Source: an uncultured Eubacteriales bacterium (GTDB taxonomy: Bacteria > Bacillota > Clostridia > Oscillospirales > UBA644). From it: a stretch of DNA of 18,874 nucleotides. Below, one piece after another: positions 1 through 6,900 of the stretch. Below the pieces are notes generated by a model that saw nothing but the letters and a program-made list of their open reading frames with translations, was not told where the DNA came from and did no database searches. The position numbers and the translations under genes were made by a program. Within the stretch, counting starts at the first letter, position 1; each line of letters starts with the position of its first letter. The stretch is from NCBI GenBank assembly GCA_959604355.1, contig CAUHAO010000026.1, positions 1 to 18,874 of the forward strand, read 5' to 3'.

Positions 1-1076
1 TCGTCAACGAGGTCGCATGCGATCTTGAGAGCTGCGGGAGCGGTTCTCTTACCGTTGCGGCACTGGAGCATATAGAGCTTGCCGTTTTCAACGGTGAATT
101 CCATATCCTGCATGTCGCGGTAGTGGTCTTCAAGGATGCCGCAGACTTTAACGAATTCCGCGTAAGCTTCGGGGAATTTTTCTTCCATCTGGGATATCGG
201 CATGGGAGTACGGACGCCTGCAACGACGTCTTCGCCCTGTGCGTTGGTGAGGAATTCGCCCATCAGTTTGTTTTCGCCGGTAGCGGGGTCACGGGTGAAC
301 GCAACGCCTGTGCCGGAGTTTTCGTTAAGGTTACCGAATACCATCGGCATTACGTTGACAGCGGTACCCCAGGAATAGGGAATATCGTTATCACGTCTGT
401 AAACGTTTGCTCTGGGGTTGTCCCATGAACGGAATACGGCACGGATAGCTTCGTAAAGCTGTACCTTCGGGTCGGACGGGAAGTCCTGACCGATCTTGGA
501 CTTATATTCAGCCTTGAACTGGGAAGCGAGTTCCTTGAGATCTGCCGCGGTGAGCTCAACGTCATATTTGACGCCCTTCTTTTCCTTCATCGCGTCGATG
601 AGCTGCTCAAAGTATTTCTTACCGACTTCCATAACGACGTCGGAGAACATCTGGATAAATCTTCTGTATGAGTCATATACGAAGCGTTCGAATTTCGGAT
701 CGGGGTTGCCTTTGATCATCGCTTCGACAACTTCGTCGTTAAGACCGAGGTTGAGGATGGTGTCCATCATGCCGGGCATGGATGCGCGTGCGCCGGAACG
801 GACGGAAACGAGGAGCGGGTTCTCTTTGGAACCGAATTTTTTGCCGTTGATCTCTTCCATCTTTTCAACGTACTGCATGATCTCAGCCATGATCTCGTCG
901 TTGATCTTTCTGCCGTCTTCATAGTACTGGGTGCAAGCTTCGGTAGTGATGGTGAAACCCTGAGGAACAGGAAGACCGATGTTGGTCATTTCCGCGAGGT
1001 TAGCGCCTTTTCCGCCGAGGAGCTCACGCATGGTAGCGTTGCCTTCAGAGAAGAGGTATACATATTTCTTTGCCAT
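1..1076 (-). CDS. ppdK: Pyruvate, phosphate dikinase, N-terminal part (3' end outside window)
   Basis: Interconverts pyruvate, ATP and phosphate with phosphoenolpyruvate, AMP and pyrophosphate in the cytoplasm; in anaerobic Clostridia it often serves glycolysis with PPi. The visible 358 codons cover the nucleotide-binding domain. They begin MAKKYVYLFSEG and include GGKGANLAEM (K23), SVRSGARASMPGMMDTI (R93, R97) and, near residues 322-340, QDIEF and LQCR. D324, E326 and Q338 there match the ATP/metal ligands known for the Clostridium symbiosum enzyme (K22, R92, D321, E323, Q335). The full protein is usually about 880 aa, so roughly 40% is present and the phosphohistidine and PEP domains lie off the left edge. 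The start is set by AGGAGG about 8 nt upstream and by a good promoter. It is divergently transcribed from the esterase operon. Very sure. Confidence 0.97.
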   Translation of the reverse strand, partial: MAKKYVYLFSEGNATMRELLGGKGANLAEMTNIGLPVPQGFTITTEACTQYYEDGRKINDEIMAEIMQYVEKMEEINGKKFGSKENPLLVSVRSGARASMPGMMDTILNLGLNDEVVEAMIKGNPDPKFERFVYDSYRRFIQMFSDVVMEVGKKYFEQLIDAMKEKKGVKYDVELTAADLKELASQFKAEYKSKIGQDFPSDPKVQLYEAIRAVFRSWDNPRANVYRRDNDIPYSWGTAVNVMPMVFGNLNENSGTGVAFTRDPATGENKLMGEFLTNAQGEDVVAGVRTPMPISQMEEKFPEAYAEFVKVCGILEDHYRDMQDMEFTVENGKLYMLQCRNGKRTAPAALKIACDLVD

Positions 1077-1135
1077 TACTGAGTTTCCTCCTAAAAAATT
1101 TTTCCGTGAAATACATATTTATCTTAAACGTTTGT

Positions 1136-1164
1136 ATTATATCACATTTTCCATTAAATAACAA
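1136..1164 (-). promoter_or_regulatory. Sigma-A promoter of ppdK
   Basis: On the minus strand, TTGTTA (1159-1164), a 17-nt spacer and a perfect TATAAT (1136-1141) lie about 60 nt upstream of the ppdK start. An AGGAGG ribosome site sits just before the ATG. It is divergent from the promoter at 1256-1284, with about 90 bp between the -35 boxes. Confidence 0.8.
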
Positions 1165-1255
1165 GTAAATTTTTTTGAATTTTTGCTTAAACGCGCGGAA
1201 CGGAGAGCCTTTTAAGGGCGAAAAACGAAAAAAATGTTAATTCGTCGAAATTCTC

Positions 1256-1284
1256 TTTACAACCGCGGAAATAAAAGTTATAAT
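1256..1284 (+). promoter_or_regulatory. Sigma-A promoter of the esterase/SGNH/phosphoesterase operon
   Basis: TTTACA (1256-1261), a 17-nt spacer and a perfect TATAAT (1279-1284) lie 43 nt upstream of the first gene. The spacer holds CCGCGG. A short palindrome TTCGTCGAA lies just upstream of the -35 box. Either could be a regulator site, but neither is long enough to claim. Confidence 0.8.
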
Positions 1285-1326
1285 GAACATTAAAGATATT
1301 ACGCACACGCGAGGAGAAATTCAGAT

Positions 1327-2502
1327 ATGGAAATGCAAAATTATCAGGATATATCTCATGACGCCGTTCTGGGAATGCTTCCCAACCCGTTCATCTTTGC
1401 CGACGGCACGAGAGTGCGGGACGCTTCCGATTGGCGCCGCCGCAGAGAGGAGATACTGCGCGACACAATAGCGCTCGAATACGGCGGTATGCCCCCGAAA
1501 CCCGAGGAATTCCGCATAGAAAGGACATATGCCGAGGCCGGCGCTGCGTACTACCGTGTTTTCGCAGGTCCGAAGGGCAACCCGTTCTCGTTTACCTTTA
1601 TCATTTACAGCCCGTCCCGAGAGCTTTATCCCGACAAACGCCCCGTCATCATTGACGGCGACGGCTGCTTCATGCGTGCGACGAGTGACGAGATAATCAA
1701 GTCTGTGACAGACCGCGGTATTTATTTCGTCAAATTCAACCGCACCGATTTCGCGCCCGACAACTACCGCCTCGAAAGAAAGCAGGGACTGTATCTGACA
1801 TACCCCGAAAACACGTCCTTCTCCGCCATTTCGGCGTGGGCGTGGGGCTACCACCGCGTCATTGACGCGCTCGAGCTTTTCCCGACCATAGATTATCAAT
1901 ATGATAAACCCGATCTCGACTGCATCGTCGTCACGGGTCACTCCAGAGGCGGAAAAACGGCTCTTCTCGCGGGCGTTACCGATGAGCGCGTTAAGATAGT
2001 CAACCCCAACAACAGCGGCGCACACGGCTGCGGCTGTTACAGATACGAAACTCATACTCCGGAATACGGTGAGGACAGCGACGAATCGGGCAAAGGCAGA
2101 AACGAGAAAATGGAAGACCTTCTCGAAGGTTGCCCGAACTGGATGGGGCAGGGGCTCAACGCATATAAGGGCAGAATAGCCGAACTGCCGCACGACCTGC
2201 ATTTCGTCAAAGCGCTCGCCGCTCCGAGATATTTCCTCGAAACGGACGCTTTCGGCGATATATGGTCTAACCCGCACGGCTCATGGCAGTCGTTCATGGC
2301 GGCACGTGAGGTGTGGAAATTTCTCGGCTGCGAAGACCGCATGATGATGTACTTCCGCGAGGGCGGTCACCGTCAGGGACTTGAGGATTTCAAAGTTCTT
2401 TGCGACCTGATTCTTTGCGTTTATAACGGCGAAAAGATACCCGATGACTACTACCGCGGGTATTTCCCCGATATGAAACCCATCTATGATTTTTCAAAAT
2501 AA
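1327..2502 (+). CDS. CE15-like alpha/beta-hydrolase (glucuronoyl-esterase-type), probably cytoplasmic
   Basis: A 391-aa alpha/beta-hydrolase that best fits the carbohydrate esterase family 15 fold (4-O-methyl-glucuronoyl methylesterases). The nucleophile elbow is VTGHSRGGKTALLAG, with S206. The segment DIWSNPHGSW (311-320) followed by VWKFLG matches the conserved D-W-x-P-x-G block of bacterial CE15. The catalytic His is H348 in REGGHRQG. The acid is probably among E305/D307/D311. The canonical elbow is GCSRxGK, and here Cys is replaced by His. Most CE15 enzymes are secreted, but this one starts MEMQNYQDIS with no signal peptide, so a cytoplasmic role on imported oligosaccharides is inferred. 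GAGGAG lies 10 nt upstream of the ATG; an in-frame ATG two codons later is possible. First gene of a three-gene operon. Hydrolase fold is sure; the exact substrate is not. Confidence 0.85.
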   Translation: MEMQNYQDISHDAVLGMLPNPFIFADGTRVRDASDWRRRREEILRDTIALEYGGMPPKPEEFRIERTYAEAGAAYYRVFAGPKGNPFSFTFIIYSPSRELYPDKRPVIIDGDGCFMRATSDEIIKSVTDRGIYFVKFNRTDFAPDNYRLERKQGLYLTYPENTSFSAISAWAWGYHRVIDALELFPTIDYQYDKPDLDCIVVTGHSRGGKTALLAGVTDERVKIVNPNNSGAHGCGCYRYETHTPEYGEDSDESGKGRNEKMEDLLEGCPNWMGQGLNAYKGRIAELPHDLHFVKALAAPRYFLETDAFGDIWSNPHGSWQSFMAAREVWKFLGCEDRMMMYFREGGHRQGLEDFKVLCDLILCVYNGEKIPDDYYRGYFPDMKPIYDFSK

Positions 2503-2512
2503 GGAGAAAAAT

Positions 2513-3655
2513 ATGCTTCCTTATAATTCATATAAAAAACTCAGCGAAAACAAAAAACTCACCATCGCATATCTCGGCGGCTCGATAACCGCACAGGGCG
2601 GATGTGACGGCTGGCTCGAAGGCAGACACGGCTGGAGAGGCCTCACGACCGATAAAATGCGTGAAGCATGGCCCGATGCGGAGATAACCGAGATAAACGC
2701 CGGTATGGGCGGCACGGGCTCAAGGCTCGGCGCGGCAAGATTGCGCCATGACGTGCTTGCCGGAAATCCCGATCTTCTGTTCGTCGAATTTGCCGTAAAC
2801 GACGGCGAAACACCATCCTCGGAGATAGAATGCTGCATGGAAGGCATCGTTCGCGCGGCACTTGCGCATGACCCGTATATGGATATAGTTTTCATCTATA
2901 CGACCACCGAGGGACTTGTCGAAGAGATATACGACGGCAGAACACACCGTTCGCGCCTTACGATGGACCGTATTGCGGAATACTACATGCTCGACACCAT
3001 TGACGTCGGCATTGAGATACGCCGCGCGGTCGAGGAAAAAGGGGAGACGTACGAGAAATATTTGCTCGACACCGTTCACCCCACCGACGAAGGTCTTTTT
3101 CTTTATTATGAGAAGATAAGAGCGGAAATGCCCGATATGTACCGTGACCGCGTCAACGCTCCCGACACGTCCAAACCCATGCACGCTCACCGCATTCCCG
3201 AAAGACCGTTTTCTTTCAGTCCTCGCGATGATATGGACTGCTACGACGCGTGGAAATCGGACATGCACGGTTTCAAGCGTATCGGAGAGCCGCTTTTTGC
3301 AAGATATCCCGATATGATAGAAGGAAACCCCGGCGATTGGCTCAGATTCCGCTTCAGAGGCAATTACCTTTATTTCTATTATCAGGCAAGTGACGTCAGC
3401 GGCATTTTCGAATGGTCGATCGACGGCTGTGAGCCGCAGAAGTTCGACACGTGGAGCCAATTCGCGCAGAACGGCTCACGTTCCGAGGACGGCCAGCTCA
3501 AGAATCCCGCCGAGCCCAACGGATTCTGGGGCGCCGGCGTTCATGAACTGACTCTGCGCGTGCTTGACGAGCATAATGAAAAGAGCAACGGTACGAGTGT
3601 ACGTATTGCGGCGTTCTTTGCGCAGGTGTCGGAAAGGTACGATAAACAGCAATGA
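2513..3655 (+). CDS. SGNH/GDSL-family hydrolase with C-terminal beta domain
   Basis: A 380-aa SGNH hydrolase, most likely a carbohydrate or glycoside esterase/deacetylase. Block I is LGGSITAQGG with nucleophile S24; block II is NAGMGGTGS near G64; block III is FAVND with N96; block V is DTVHPTDEG with D186 and H189. After about residue 210 comes a beta-rich, Trp/Phe/Tyr-containing region (about 220-370) that looks like an appended sandwich domain. The start at 2513 is chosen because AAGGAG sits directly before it. An in-frame ATG 27 nt earlier would overlap the previous gene and has no ribosome site. No signal peptide is visible. Ten bases separate it from the esterase stop, and it overlaps the next gene by ATGA, so the three genes are surely cotranscribed. 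Family is secure, substrate unknown. Confidence 0.88.
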   Translation: MLPYNSYKKLSENKKLTIAYLGGSITAQGGCDGWLEGRHGWRGLTTDKMREAWPDAEITEINAGMGGTGSRLGAARLRHDVLAGNPDLLFVEFAVNDGETPSSEIECCMEGIVRAALAHDPYMDIVFIYTTTEGLVEEIYDGRTHRSRLTMDRIAEYYMLDTIDVGIEIRRAVEEKGETYEKYLLDTVHPTDEGLFLYYEKIRAEMPDMYRDRVNAPDTSKPMHAHRIPERPFSFSPRDDMDCYDAWKSDMHGFKRIGEPLFARYPDMIEGNPGDWLRFRFRGNYLYFYYQASDVSGIFEWSIDGCEPQKFDTWSQFAQNGSRSEDGQLKNPAEPNGFWGAGVHELTLRVLDEHNEKSNGTSVRIAAFFAQVSERYDKQQ

Positions 3656-4776
3656 ACGAAAATGTGGCGCTTCTGCCCGAACTCAAAACCGCGCCCGCAG
3701 TCTTTGCCGTCGGCGGCGATTATCAGATAATGGTCCCCGTCAAGAGCGATATACTGTTTTGGGTGACTGTCGGCGGTAAGAATTATTATGACCACTCAAA
3801 CGGCATAATCCGCTCTTCGGTGCGCATGCACAGGGTCAACGTGCCGATGAAAGCACTCGATGCGGAGGGCGAATATACCGTCACTTACAGAAAAATCATC
3901 GAGCGTCTGCCGTATTTTTCCGAGACGGAGGAGCCTGTCAGCGCGACGTACTCTTTCAAGCCCGTGCGTACCGACGGCAGGATAAATATTTATCATATTT
4001 CCGACGCTCACGGCAATTTTGACCTCACGTCCGCGGCGGGAAAGTATTTCGGCGAAGACCTCGACCTGCTCATTCTTAACGGCGACATTCCGGACCACAG
4101 CGGTGAGATAGAGAATTTTGACCTCATTTATGAGCTTTGTGCTGCGATAACCGGCGGCGGCATCCCGTGCCTGTTTTCGCGCGGAAATCATGATACACGC
4201 GGCTTCTATGCCGAAAATATTGCCGAATACACGCCCACGCGTCACGGTCAGTCATATTTCACTTTCCGTCTCGGCAGGATATGGGGCATTGTAATGGACT
4301 GCGGCGAGGACAAGCCCGACGATCACCCCGAATACGGCAACACCGTCTGCTGCCACGCGTTCCGCGAGGAGGAAACGGAATATCTGCACGGCATCGTTGA
4401 AAACGCGCGGAAGGAATATCTTGCGCCCGGCGTCGAATACAGACTCGTTGTGGTGCATAATCCTTTCACCTATACCATGCCCGACCCGTTCGGCATCGAG
4501 CTTGAAACATACGGCGAATGGACGCGGGTACTTCGCGACGAGATAAAGCCGCAGCTTATTCTTTCCGGACACCTGCATGAAACCGAAATAAGTCATACCG
4601 GCGGCAAATATGACTCCAAGGGACAGCCGTGCCCCGTCATAATAGGCTCGACGAGGGGCTGGGGAGAATTTTTTGCAGGCTGTGCCGTGACTTTTGACGG
4701 ACTTAAGGCGGACGTTCGTTTCACGAACGACAAACATGAGCTTATCGGCGGCGAAACTCTCGATCTCGTAAAATAA
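3652..4776 (+). CDS. Calcineurin-like metallophosphoesterase with N-terminal beta domain
   Basis: A 374-aa protein with the complete binuclear-metal phosphoesterase motif set: SDAHGN (D118, H120), NGDIPDH (D145), RGNHD (N179, H180), VVHN (H269) and SGHLHE (H307, H309). Residues 1-105 form a separate beta-rich, Ig/fibronectin-like domain with no signal peptide. Such proteins hydrolyse phosphomono- or phosphodiesters; the substrate cannot be read from the sequence. Its ATG lies within the ATGA overlap with the SGNH hydrolase, so it is translationally coupled. A terminator follows 24 bp after the stop. Pairing with two esterases suggests removal of a phosphate substituent, or salvage of a phosphorylated product, from the same substrate; that is inference. 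Confidence 0.88.
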   Translation: MNENVALLPELKTAPAVFAVGGDYQIMVPVKSDILFWVTVGGKNYYDHSNGIIRSSVRMHRVNVPMKALDAEGEYTVTYRKIIERLPYFSETEEPVSATYSFKPVRTDGRINIYHISDAHGNFDLTSAAGKYFGEDLDLLILNGDIPDHSGEIENFDLIYELCAAITGGGIPCLFSRGNHDTRGFYAENIAEYTPTRHGQSYFTFRLGRIWGIVMDCGEDKPDDHPEYGNTVCCHAFREEETEYLHGIVENARKEYLAPGVEYRLVVVHNPFTYTMPDPFGIELETYGEWTRVLRDEIKPQLILSGHLHETEISHTGGKYDSKGQPCPVIIGSTRGWGEFFAGCAVTFDGLKADVRFTNDKHELIGGETLDLVK

Positions 4777-4793
4777 AACGAATAAAAAGCATT

Positions 4794-4837
4794 AAAAAAC
4801 CTGTCGACACGGAAAAACCGCATCGGCAGGCTTTTTT
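4794..4837 (+). terminator. Rho-independent terminator of the three-hydrolase operon
   Basis: Stem CCTGTCGA (4800-4807) pairs with TCGGCAGG (4823-4830), with one G-T pair, and an inner CGG/CCG pairs around AAAAA. A run of T follows at 4832-4837. Six A residues precede the stem, so it may also work weakly in the other direction. Confidence 0.85.
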
Positions 4838-4889
4838 GTATTTTTCATCTTTCCGTGCGCATAATAACGAAAAAGGAAAGGTGATACTT

Positions 4890-5597
4890 TTGGATTACGT
4901 TCACATTGTTTTAACTTCCGTCGGCTCCGTCGTTGCGCTTTTCGTGTTCACAAAGCTCATGGGTAACAAGCAGATGTCGCAGCTTAATATGTTCGACTAC
5001 ATCAACGGCATAACCATCGGCTCCATCGCTGCGGAAATGGCAACGAGTGAAGACGACAGCTGGCGCGGACCGCTTATCGCAATGACAATATACACGGCGG
5101 CAGCGTTGCTGATAACGTTTCTTACTGCAAAATCCGTCGCAATGCGCCGTCTGCTCACGGGTAAGGCTATAATCCTGCTGGATAACGGAAAACTCTATAA
5201 ACAGAATTTCAAAAAAGCACGTATAGATCTCAATGAATTTCTCACCGAGTGCCGTATAAGCGGATTTTTTGACCTATCGGATATCCAGACCGCCGTGCTT
5301 GAGCCTAACGGGCATATTTCCATTCTTCCGAAATCCACTTCGCGTCCCGCAAATCCCGCAGACATGAATCTTTCGCCCAAGCCCGAGTATGCCGTGATAA
5401 ATGTAATTGTCGACGGCAAAGTCCTGTCGCGAAATCTCAAAACCACGGGACATGACGAGAAATGGTTGCGCAAAAACCTGAAAAACCAGGGCTACAAGTC
5501 GTATACGGACGTTTTTCTCGCGACTTGCGACGCGTCGGATAACCTCAGTATCTATCCTCGTGACACGGTCGCCCCGAACGGCGATATTTTTCAGTAA
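4890..5597 (+). CDS. YetF/DUF421-family membrane protein
   Basis: A 235-aa integral membrane protein of the YetF/YrbG/YkjA type, function poorly defined in the family. The N-terminal half has hydrophobic segments at about 5-22, 38-50 and 61-80. The family hallmark MGNKQMSQLNMFDYINGITI (24-43) corresponds to the usual GKRQ-x(5)-FD-x(3) block. The C-terminal half is the cytosolic YetF domain (YAVINVIVDGKVL, then DVFLATCDASDNLSIY). The start is read as TTG at 4890 because a strong AAAGGTGA ribosome site (4877-4884) precedes it by 5 nt. An in-frame ATG at 4836 lies in the T-run of the preceding terminator and would add a hydrophilic 18-residue leader with no ribosome site. The stop is 1 bp from the stop of the convergent carboxypeptidase gene. 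Confidence 0.88.
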   Translation: MDYVHIVLTSVGSVVALFVFTKLMGNKQMSQLNMFDYINGITIGSIAAEMATSEDDSWRGPLIAMTIYTAAALLITFLTAKSVAMRRLLTGKAIILLDNGKLYKQNFKKARIDLNEFLTECRISGFFDLSDIQTAVLEPNGHISILPKSTSRPANPADMNLSPKPEYAVINVIVDGKVLSRNLKTTGHDEKWLRKNLKNQGYKSYTDVFLATCDASDNLSIYPRDTVAPNGDIFQ

Positions 5598-5598
5598 A

Positions 5599-6765
5599 TC
5601 AGAACAATCCTCCGAAAATCTGCGAAAAGTAGTCGAGAAATCCCGCGCGGTCAACGTCCTCGGATGCGACGATTTCACACGTCTTGACCGTCTGGCCGTT
5701 GAGGATGAAGTTGACATAGCCCACTTTTTGCCCTTTTGCGACGGGCGCGGTGAGCTGCGGCTCGATGACGATCTCCGTTTCAATACCTTTTTCCTTGCCC
5801 TTTTTGACGAGCATGTTCAGCGTGCCGTTGACTTCGACTTTTACATCTGCCGATGTGCCTTTGACAACCTTTACCGGTTCGGGCGTGTCGGCACTTTTAT
5901 CTATTACGGCATATGTCGCAAAGCCGTAGTCGAGCATCGATGCGATGTCGTTAAATCGGTCTTTCGATGTCGGTGCGCCGAGCGTTACGGCAATGAGAGT
6001 CATCCCGTTTCTTTCCGCTGTTCCGCTCAGACAATGCCCGGCAAGACGCGTGAAGCCTGTCTTCATCCCGTTCATACCCGTGTAAGTGCGCAGCATTTTA
6101 TTCGTGTTCGCAAGCCCGAATGCGCCGTCGCGCAGTGAGTCCATCCAAACCGTCGTGAAGTCGTGGATTTTCGGATGTCTGAGCAATTCGCGCGTCATCA
6201 GGGCGATATCGTGCGCCGTCGTGTAATGCGAGTCGTCGTCGAAAAGACCCGTGCAGTTAGTGAAATTCGTGTTCTGCATCCCGAGTTCGGCGGCGCGAGC
6301 GTTCATTCTCGCGACAAATTCCGTCTCGCTTCCCGCGATATGCTCCGCAAGCGCCACAGCCGCGTCGTTTGCACTCGGTATCGCGACCGCTTTGAGCAGG
6401 TCGTTTACGGTCATCTGCTCGCCGACTTCAAGGTATATCTGCGTGCCGCCCATCGACACCGCGTGTTCGCTCGCCGTTACCGTGTCCGTGAACGCAATCT
6501 GGCCGCTGTCGACAGCCTCCATTATCAGCAGCATCGTCATAACTTTTGTAACGCTTGCGGGCGGAAGACGTTCGTCTTTATTGTTTTCGTAAAGCACTTC
6601 GCCCGTTGAAAATTCCATGAGCACGCTGCTTTTTCCCGTTGTCGTTATTGCCGCCTCCGTGACCGTCGTCGGTACTGTGGAATCTTCGCCCGAATCCGCG
6701 GCACATGGCAGAGCAAGTGCGAAAAGCATCGTCAATGCAAGTGTAAAAGCCGTAAGTTTTCTCAT
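5599..6765 (-). CDS. D-alanyl-D-alanine carboxypeptidase (S11, DacA/DacF type)
   Basis: Exported penicillin-binding protein that removes the terminal D-Ala from peptidoglycan stem peptides, 388 aa. It has a signal peptide at 1-23 (MRKLTAFTLALTMLFALALP, then CAA) and the full serine-peptidase set: S71-V-T-K74, S131-A-N133 and K235-T-G237 in GMNGMKTGFT. The C-terminal 90 or so residues form the usual beta-rich PBP5-C domain, ending in an amphipathic DRAGFLDYFSQIFGGLF tail that would anchor it to the membrane. GAGGAG lies 9 nt before the ATG. No clear sigma-A promoter is seen between it and the terminator of the upstream leucine-rich-repeat gene. The paralogue (DacA, DacB or DacF) cannot be settled by eye. 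Because spmAB lies about 3.4 kb away on the same strand, a sporulation role is possible. Confidence 0.93.
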   Translation of the reverse strand: MRKLTAFTLALTMLFALALPCAADSGEDSTVPTTVTEAAITTTGKSSVLMEFSTGEVLYENNKDERLPPASVTKVMTMLLIMEAVDSGQIAFTDTVTASEHAVSMGGTQIYLEVGEQMTVNDLLKAVAIPSANDAAVALAEHIAGSETEFVARMNARAAELGMQNTNFTNCTGLFDDDSHYTTAHDIALMTRELLRHPKIHDFTTVWMDSLRDGAFGLANTNKMLRTYTGMNGMKTGFTRLAGHCLSGTAERNGMTLIAVTLGAPTSKDRFNDIASMLDYGFATYAVIDKSADTPEPVKVVKGTSADVKVEVNGTLNMLVKKGKEKGIETEIVIEPQLTAPVAKGQKVGYVNFILNGQTVKTCEIVASEDVDRAGFLDYFSQIFGGLF

Positions 6766-6833
6766 TTTTTCATACTCCTCAGCAAATCGACAGTTTTATC
6801 GTTTTTCATTTTCGTGGCCTGCGGATATACACG

Positions 6834-6872
6834 CAAAAAAACCACCTCTGCAAAAATACTATTAGAGGTGGT
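6834..6872 (-). terminator. Rho-independent terminator of the leucine-rich-repeat gene
   Basis: A perfect 9-bp inverted repeat, ACCACCTCT (6841-6849) with AGAGGTGGT (6864-6872), encloses a 14-nt loop. On the minus strand it is followed by seven T (6841 down to 6835). It lies about 30 bp after the stop of the gene at 6901. Confidence 0.88.
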
Positions 6873-6900
6873 TTCGGATTATTCGTTTTTTTACGGAAAA

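Noticed and set aside
1321..2277. Minus-strand open frame of 318 codons opposite the CE15-like gene
   Set aside because: Opposite strand of a gene with intact catalytic motifs, promoter and ribosome site; the minus product has no recognisable motif and no ribosome site was seen.
2720..3460. Minus-strand open frame of 246 codons opposite the SGNH gene
   Set aside because: Antisense to a gene with all SGNH blocks; typical shadow in GC-balanced coding DNA.
4836..4889. In-frame ATG at 4836 as start of the YetF-type gene
   Set aside because: It lies in the T-run of the upstream terminator, has no ribosome site and adds a non-conserved hydrophilic leader; TTG at 4890 has a strong ribosome site.
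6773..6840. Possible sporulation-type promoter (GTATA-like box) before the carboxypeptidase gene
   Set aside because: No convincing matching -10 element at the right spacing; too degenerate to call.
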